This document shows positions 12,074-16,861 of a DNA stretch of 16,861 nt, one piece after another (within the stretch, counting starts at the first letter, position 1; every line of letters starts with the position of its first letter). The stretch lies in contig JADZBW010000102.1 in NCBI GenBank assembly GCA_020851885.1, positions 1 through 16,861 on the forward strand, in the 5' to 3' direction. The notes under the pieces were generated by a model. That model saw only the letters and a list, made by a program, of their open reading frames with translations, was not told the DNA's origin and did not search any database. Position numbers and translations under genes: made by a program. This stretch comes from Fimbriimonadaceae bacterium. Its GTDB lineage: Bacteria; Armatimonadota; Fimbriimonadia; Fimbriimonadales; Fimbriimonadaceae.

Positions 12074-14383
12074 CTAATCGAGAACGCGCAGGCGAACCGC
12101 ACTGGGTCGTTTCGCATCGCGATAGATCACCTGATGGGCGACTTTCATCTTGGTTGCGCTGAAGATTGGTTCGCCCGTATTGAGGTTACGGGCATACCCT
12201 GGGAACAACGTGCTCGTAACGAAGAGCGCCAAACGATGCCCTTTCTTGAACTCATGGGCGGTATCCCAGATATCGAATTTGGCCCGATAAGTCTGACCCG
12301 GTTTGATCGGTTTGGGAGCGTCCAGGCCATCGAGGTAGCTCACATCGATCTTGCCAGGCAGGCTCAAGACGCGTGCCTCGCCTTTCTCGTCGATGTCGCA
12401 GATCATGGCGAAGAAGTCCGTGGACACCACATTCGTCGAGAAGTAAAGGTCGACGGAGATCGGTCCACCCAGAGTCGTGTCCTTCCCGAACGGCGCCGAC
12501 TTGAAGACTAGGCCCACCCGTGCCGCTGATTTCAGGTCCATTTTGCTCGAACCGCCAGCCATTATGTTGCCTTTCACTTCCTGAGGGATGACCGCCTTCG
12601 ACGGATCATAGGTGTACTTGGCGGGAGCCGCACTTGCCGAAGGTTCGTCCGTCAGGGTGTCTCCAGCACCCAGATAGAACGACCGTTCCACCGCGCCGTT
12701 TTCAGGCCAGTCCGTCAAATTGGCCCATCGATTTCGCCCGGTGACGAAGGCTTGGACCTTCGGAGTTCTGTCGAATGAGACATCCTTGCCCTTCAGCCAC
12801 GTATCGAACCACCGCAGGTACACGGAATCCAATTCAAGGACGGAATCTGGCCCATAGTCCATATCCCCGAACTTCGTGGAGACGTTGAATCCATGCGGCC
12901 ATGGGCCATAGATGAGCCATTGGTTCTTGCGGCCAGCGGCCCGCATCGTCGCCCAGTTCAGCTTGGTGCCAATCCCGTCGCCATCCCACCAACCCGAAAT
13001 ATGTAGGGCTGGAATAGTGACCGTCGACATCGCGCTCAGAGTGTCGAATCGCCCTTTCCACTTGGCCATCCCCTCCCGCTTCAACCAGTCGTCGAAAAAT
13101 GGGACATTCACCCCGAGTACCGCATCATCGACTTTCGAAAGGGGAAGCGTTGCGAGCTTCTCCGGATGAGGCAGCGGCTGTGCCGCACGCTCCATGTGCG
13201 AGTCCTTGTCCCGAACGATATTGGCCCACCAGAGGTTGGGCAGGAGCATAAATACCCCGTTGTCGAAAGGAATATTGCGCATCGCATCGGGGGGCGAAAC
13301 CTGCGGAACGATGCATTTCAAAGCGGCGGGGTGCTCTACGGCCGCTGCCCATTGCACATAACCTCCATAGCTCCCACCAATCATGCCGACCTTGCCATCG
13401 GACCAAGGTTGCTTGGCAATCCAGTCGATCGTGTCCTTCCCGTCCTTACGCTCAGCAGAAAATGGATCCCAACTGCCACCGCTTTCATGGCGGCCACGAC
13501 AATCTTGAGAAATGAACACGTAGCCTCGCTGAGCCCACCATTCCGCGCCCAACATCGAGCCTGCGCGCCCATAGGGTGTTCGGCTGAGGATCACCGGGAA
13601 TTTGCCAGGCGCGTTCGGCATCGCCGCACTGTGGACGAGGACCGTACCGTCTCGCATCGAGACCTTAACCGCGGATTCGATCTTCACCGTGTAGGTCGGC
13701 TGGCTCAACTCCTTGTACTTAAGCACGGGATCGACGAAAGCAGCATCATAGCCATTGGCGATCATCCGTAATTTCTGGCTTTCCACGACCTCCGCCACGA
13801 TCTGCCCGTCTTCCCGGGCCGCGTAGTTGATCTCCGTGGTCGCGATGACGAGTTTGAACATCCGCAGGACGACGTCCTTGCCACCAACTTGAATGGTGCG
13901 AGGAGTCCCTAGAACCACGGTCGCATCGAAGGGAGTGCCGCCATTATCGAGCATCGAGAGCTTGACCGACTTCGGTTCTGGCCCGGCCGAACCGATGTTC
14001 TCCAGAATCGTCGAGGAGGGACCGGGATGGTAGTTGCTGAACAAGAACTTCCCCAACGCGATCGGTACGCTGGGCTGGTCCTTTCCATTAACCTTGGCCT
14101 TGGCTTTGCCGGCCGCGTAATTGATGACGACATCGACACCAGGGGAAGTCTGGGCAAGGTCAAAGGAGGAAAGTTTGCCATCGACGAATTTGCCGCTAAG
14201 GACGCTGTCGATCTTCACGTTCATCACCGCAATCTTCGAAGTGGACTTGAACGATCCGTCCTTGTTGAGTTCGTAGACGCTTTGGCCGATCTTGGTTCCG
14301 GCTTGGGTTATCTCGTAGGTAATGGGATCGGCGAACGCCATGCAGGCAACGGCCCACAACGCAAAAGGAATCATCAAACGCAT
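12074..14383 (-). CDS. Secreted CocE/NonD-family serine hydrolase (X-Pro dipeptidyl-peptidase S15 type) with extra N-terminal domain
   Basis: A 769-residue alpha/beta hydrolase that probably cleaves esters, amides or acyl-peptides outside the cytoplasm. A signal peptide (1-18, AFA before Asp19) is clear. Residues about 20-225 form an extra, beta-rich domain resembling DUF3108-type domains. The hydrolase domain starts near 230: VSMRDGTVL (241-249), SRTPYG (267-272), QDCRGRHESGG (293-303), the nucleophile motif GGSYGG (336-341, Ser338), SGWWDGDG (463-470, Asp467) and GPWPHG (493-498, His497). A jelly-roll C-terminal domain, typical of CocE, follows from about 535 to the end. The ATG at 14383 has no Shine-Dalgarno site. 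It lies 27 bases after the TPR-like gene, so it may be the last gene of the ABC operon. Substrate unknown. Confidence 0.9.
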   Translation of the reverse strand: MRLMIPFALWAVACMAFADPITYEITQAGTKIGQSVYELNKDGSFKSTSKIAVMNVKIDSVLSGKFVDGKLSSFDLAQTSPGVDVVINYAAGKAKAKVNGKDQPSVPIALGKFLFSNYHPGPSSTILENIGSAGPEPKSVKLSMLDNGGTPFDATVVLGTPRTIQVGGKDVVLRMFKLVIATTEINYAAREDGQIVAEVVESQKLRMIANGYDAAFVDPVLKYKELSQPTYTVKIESAVKVSMRDGTVLVHSAAMPNAPGKFPVILSRTPYGRAGSMLGAEWWAQRGYVFISQDCRGRHESGGSWDPFSAERKDGKDTIDWIAKQPWSDGKVGMIGGSYGGYVQWAAAVEHPAALKCIVPQVSPPDAMRNIPFDNGVFMLLPNLWWANIVRDKDSHMERAAQPLPHPEKLATLPLSKVDDAVLGVNVPFFDDWLKREGMAKWKGRFDTLSAMSTVTIPALHISGWWDGDGIGTKLNWATMRAAGRKNQWLIYGPWPHGFNVSTKFGDMDYGPDSVLELDSVYLRWFDTWLKGKDVSFDRTPKVQAFVTGRNRWANLTDWPENGAVERSFYLGAGDTLTDEPSASAAPAKYTYDPSKAVIPQEVKGNIMAGGSSKMDLKSAARVGLVFKSAPFGKDTTLGGPISVDLYFSTNVVSTDFFAMICDIDEKGEARVLSLPGKIDVSYLDGLDAPKPIKPGQTYRAKFDIWDTAHEFKKGHRLALFVTSTLFPGYARNLNTGEPIFSATKMKVAHQVIYRDAKRPSAVRLRVLD

Positions 14384-14410
14384 GAGGCAAGCTTAGGCCT
14401 TTGGTTGCGT

Positions 14411-15283
14411 CTAGGGAACGACTCGGGACCGAATGCCTACCGAGGGTTTGTAGTTTCGTGGCGGGACGATGCTTGGACGACTGGTCAGAGGAAGGACCCG
14501 ATCATCGGGAAAGAGCCGGAGACCCTCTTCAGTCACCTTCATCAGCTTGCCTGATTGACCGGAATTGCGATAGACGAGGGTGAGCCATCGGTAAGAGCTC
14601 TGCAAAGCTGACTTTTCATTTTCCGAGAGGGTTTCGAACCGGGCGCGACCATTTTGGATCGCTCTCTTGAAGAACCCTTCTCCTTCTCGAAGTTTGGCCC
14701 GCCTGGTTACCTCCAACATTCCGAACATCATGGGGATATCGACACAGTCGGGATTCTGCTGCAGTCCTTCACGCAGGAATTGCATTGCCTTGTCCGTGGC
14801 TTTGTCCGTTCGATCCATTCCAATGACGGAAGCGCCGGTGGTCCATCCTTCCACAAACTGTGGATCCAGCCAGGTCATCAATCTGAACAGGGGCATGCTT
14901 TGACGCGGGTCATTTTGCCGATGGTTAAGGTCGGGAGTCCAAGCGTTGACAGCGCGCTCGACATCGCCAAAGACTCCACGAAAGTCCTGGCTTGCCGGAG
15001 GAATGACTGGAATTCCGTGATTCCGCCCGTCGTCCAAGCCTGCCTGCTTCTTCTCGGTCTCGGTCATGCGACGGAGTTTGATTCCGTTATGCAGATACTC
15101 CTCGGTGTACACCCAGAGCCATCCGCTTGCGCTGGTTTGAATCTGACCGGTGATACTCGAGTCTCCAAGGTCCGATCGTTCCCTTCGCAACGGCGGATTC
15201 ACCAATGGAGCCACCTCGACGGTGCTCCAACCGATGCCCGCCATCAGGCTTATCCCGAGAAACGGAACCATCCAGGACTTCAC
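14411..15283 (-). CDS. Membrane-anchored TPR-like protein of an ABC transporter operon
   Basis: A 290-residue protein with one N-terminal membrane segment or uncleaved signal (MVPFLGISLMAGIGWSTVEV, 5-24), then a variable linker. From about residue 100 it has a helical region with TPR-like spacing: a DFRGVFGDVERAVNAW segment (100-115), MPLFRLMTWLDPQFVEGWTTG (130-150), and AMQFLREGLQQNPDCVDIPM (166-185), followed by two more helix pairs to about 258. The pattern 'xLxRxxTxLDPxxVExW' recalls TPR proteins found next to ABC-2 transporters in several phyla, which I recall and could not check. The start is GTG at 15283, overlapping the permease stop as GTGA, with GGAAGG at 15288-15293; a longer open frame to 15391 lies over the permease and is rejected. 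Function unknown, probably extracytoplasmic. Confidence 0.75.
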   Translation of the reverse strand: MKSWMVPFLGISLMAGIGWSTVEVAPLVNPPLRRERSDLGDSSITGQIQTSASGWLWVYTEEYLHNGIKLRRMTETEKKQAGLDDGRNHGIPVIPPASQDFRGVFGDVERAVNAWTPDLNHRQNDPRQSMPLFRLMTWLDPQFVEGWTTGASVIGMDRTDKATDKAMQFLREGLQQNPDCVDIPMMFGMLEVTRRAKLREGEGFFKRAIQNGRARFETLSENEKSALQSSYRWLTLVYRNSGQSGKLMKVTEEGLRLFPDDRVLPLTSRPSIVPPRNYKPSVGIRSRVVP

Positions 15284-16074
15284 AGCGCCTTCCGATTGAA
15301 TCGAGTCCAAGCGATCGCCATCAGCCCACTGTTGTACAAAATGAGGTAGCCAATCAAGAAGCCAATGACCCAAAGTGGCACCGGACCCCAACCTACATTA
15401 GCGGCCCTTCCTCCGAGATCGAACAAGGTGAACTGAGGCAAGATCCCGTTGATGAGCTTGAACAGAAACTGTGATCCGGGATCGGCCTGAGCGTAGCCTG
15501 AAGTGAGACCGCGAACGATGATCGATGAGCCGAATGCGAAGATGAAGGTCGTTGTCGATGCCGCAGCCGGCGTCATGTAGACGCTCAAAGTCAAACCAAG
15601 CGCGCAAACGAGAGCCAACCCCAGCATCTTCACGATCACGTACTGGAACATAACCCATTCAAAAGTGACTCCAAATCCATAGAGGGCCGCACCGGTTAGC
15701 GCGGCGAGAATAAGGAACGCCAGCCAAGTCACCAATACTGCCCCAAGCAGCTTGCCCAGCAGAAGGTCCAATCGACTGATAGGGCGACTCAGCAGCGGAT
15801 AGAGAGTCCGCTGTTTGATCTCCTCCGGAATCAGCCGTGTCGAGGTTATGACGGCAACAATCGTCGAGAATCCACCCAGGACGGTGACCCCAAGGTCCTT
15901 TACAAAAACTTGCAGCCCTTGGACTCCGAAGAAACCCAGGGCGCTGGAGCCCATGAGAATCAGGAAGCCGAGAATCGCAACGACCCAAAGGTCTTTGCGA
16001 CGAAGCGATTCCAACAGGACCCCGCGAGCGATCGCGCGGTAAACATTGAACTTCAAGAACGAATTCAAGTTCAA
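15280..16074 (-). CDS. ABC-2 type transporter permease
   Basis: A 264-residue integral membrane protein with about six membrane segments (near 28-46, 62-79, 109-130, 142-166, 172-188, 232-255). Between the second and third lies EEIKQRTLYPLLSRPISRLDLLLGKLLG (84-111); E-x-x-x-x-T-L-x-x-L-L-S-R-P-I-S-R is the conserved coupling region of NosY-like/ABC-2 permeases that meets the ATPase. The TTG start at 16074 overlaps the ATPase stop as TTGA and has GAGAGGG a few bases upstream; TTG at 16068 is possible. It pairs with the ATPase upstream and the TPR-like protein downstream. What is moved across the membrane is not shown by the sequence. Confidence 0.88.
   Translation of the reverse strand: MNLNSFLKFNVYRAIARGVLLESLRRKDLWVVAILGFLILMGSSALGFFGVQGLQVFVKDLGVTVLGGFSTIVAVITSTRLIPEEIKQRTLYPLLSRPISRLDLLLGKLLGAVLVTWLAFLILAALTGAALYGFGVTFEWVMFQYVIVKMLGLALVCALGLTLSVYMTPAAASTTTFIFAFGSSIIVRGLTSGYAQADPGSQFLFKLINGILPQFTLFDLGGRAANVGWGPVPLWVIGFLIGYLILYNSGLMAIAWTRFNRKAL
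15288..15293 (-). promoter_or_regulatory. Shine-Dalgarno site that sets the TPR-like protein start
   Basis: GGAAGG on the minus strand, four bases before the GTG at 15283-15281, within the 3' end of the permease gene. It supports translation coupled to the permease. Confidence 0.5.
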
Positions 16075-16861
16075 GCAACCCTCTCGATGGTTTGGATGAA
16101 GTACTCCTCCAGGGAGCCTTCTTGAGAGACGATATCCAGCAAGACGCCATTGGATGCGTGGAGTCTTGAGACCGCCGACATCAAATCCGCCTTGCAGGTG
16201 AATCGAGCCCTGATCGTGCCGTCGTCAGTACGATCCAGGTCTTGGGTTAGATCGTGAAGCGCAATCGAACCGCGAAAAGCAATCGAGTAATTGCGAAGTT
16301 CATCCTTGAGAGGAGCCATGAGTCTCTCCTCTACAAGTCGACCCTTATTGATGACAAGGATGCGATCGCAAAGCATGTCCACCTCTGCGAGTTCGTGGCT
16401 CGAGAAGAACAAGGTCGTCCCGTTTCGCTGTCGCTCCTTCAGTAGACCCCTAAGCTCTTTTCGACCAACTGGGTCAAGGCCACTGGTCACTTCATCCAGG
16501 ATCAGGAGTTCTGGTTCGCCAAGCATCGACTGGGCAATACCAACCCGTTGGAGCATTCCTTTGCTGAGGTTCCGGTTGAGTTTGCGCTCCGAACCTTTCA
16601 AGCCCACCAGTTCCAGCAGGTGTTCCGATTGATCTCTCAGAGCTTTGCCCCTCAATCCCTGGAGTTCGCCATAGAGAACGAGCGTCTCAAAAGGCGTGAG
16701 GTACGGGTAGTACATCGCGACTTCGGGAAGGTATCCCGTCCGACTTTTGGCTTCCAAGGATCCAGCGGGAAGTCCAAGGATCTGGCACTGACCTCTTTCC
16801 GGTGTTACAAATCCCATCAGCGCTGTCAAAGTGCTGCTCTTGCCCGCGCCATTCGGTCCCA
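16071..16861 (-). CDS. ABC transporter ATP-binding protein, N-terminus cut by window edge
   Basis: The nucleotide-binding subunit for the adjoining permease. The visible part starts at the Walker A motif, GPNGAGKSST, at the very edge (16861-16831), so only the first 30 or 40 residues are missing. Further on are the Q-loop region TGYLPEVAMYYPYLTPFETL with the family's usual Gln replaced by Glu (YLPE), a signature motif LSKGM in place of LSGGQ, Walker B LLILDEVTSGLDP and the H-switch FFSSHELAEVD. LSKGM and YLPE are common in NatA/gliding-type ABC-2 exporters, so the protein should be active. A C-terminal extension of about 80 residues after the H-switch is normal for this class. Its stop overlaps the permease start by 4 bases. 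Confidence 0.93.
   Translation of the reverse strand, partial: GPNGAGKSSTLTALMGFVTPERGQCQILGLPAGSLEAKSRTGYLPEVAMYYPYLTPFETLVLYGELQGLRGKALRDQSEHLLELVGLKGSERKLNRNLSKGMLQRVGIAQSMLGEPELLILDEVTSGLDPVGRKELRGLLKERQRNGTTLFFSSHELAEVDMLCDRILVINKGRLVEERLMAPLKDELRNYSIAFRGSIALHDLTQDLDRTDDGTIRARFTCKADLMSAVSRLHASNGVLLDIVSQEGSLEEYFIQTIERVA

Noticed and set aside
15284..15391. N-terminal extension of the TPR-like protein over the permease
   Set aside because: It reads the permease gene in another frame; the GTG at 15283 has GGAAGG upstream and GTGA coupling.

Overview
The window is a dense, moderately GC-rich bacterial chromosome segment with 14 protein-coding genes, two of them cut by the window edges. There are no RNA genes, insertion sequences, CRISPR arrays or phage genes that I can see, and no gene-free stretch longer than about 100 bases. 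GTG and TTG starts and 4-base stop/start overlaps are frequent. A DHH-phosphoesterase/TruB pair, a DUF2752 protein, a secreted glycine-rich protein with a probable NTF2-like end and an ABC/TPR-type operon fit a deep-branching non-actinobacterial lineage. My best guess is Armatimonadota (Fimbriimonadia-like), at low to moderate confidence; it rests on gene content only.

Left part (1-4024): the N-terminal two fifths or so of glmS (minus strand, cut at the left edge) is divergent from a tight plus-strand operon. That operon encodes a UbiA-family polyprenyl-phosphate phosphoribosyltransferase, an SDR reductase like DprE2 and an FAD oxidoreductase like DprE1. Together these look like three of the four steps that make polyprenyl-phosphoryl-D-arabinofuranose, the arabinose donor known from mycobacterial cell walls. 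The DprE1-like protein has alanine where the Mycobacterium tuberculosis enzyme has the benzothiazinone target cysteine.

Middle left (4120-6417): a DHH-family NrnA-like oligoribonuclease/pAp phosphatase, the tRNA pseudouridine synthase TruB and a small DUF2752 membrane protein overlap one another and form a plus-strand operon.

Middle (6446-10596): a five-gene minus-strand operon reads, in transcription order, NAD-type isocitrate dehydrogenase, dTDP-4-dehydrorhamnose reductase (RmlD), a shortened aldo/keto-reductase-like protein that has lost most of its catalytic residues, a 90-residue membrane protein, and a flavin amine oxidase. The last three are joined by GTGA overlaps.

Right part (10682-16861): a secreted glycine/serine-rich protein with an internal 26-residue repeat ends at a hairpin terminator. 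It faces a minus-strand set of ABC ATPase (cut at the right edge), ABC-2 permease, membrane-anchored TPR-like protein, and a secreted CocE/NonD-type serine hydrolase with an extra N-terminal domain.
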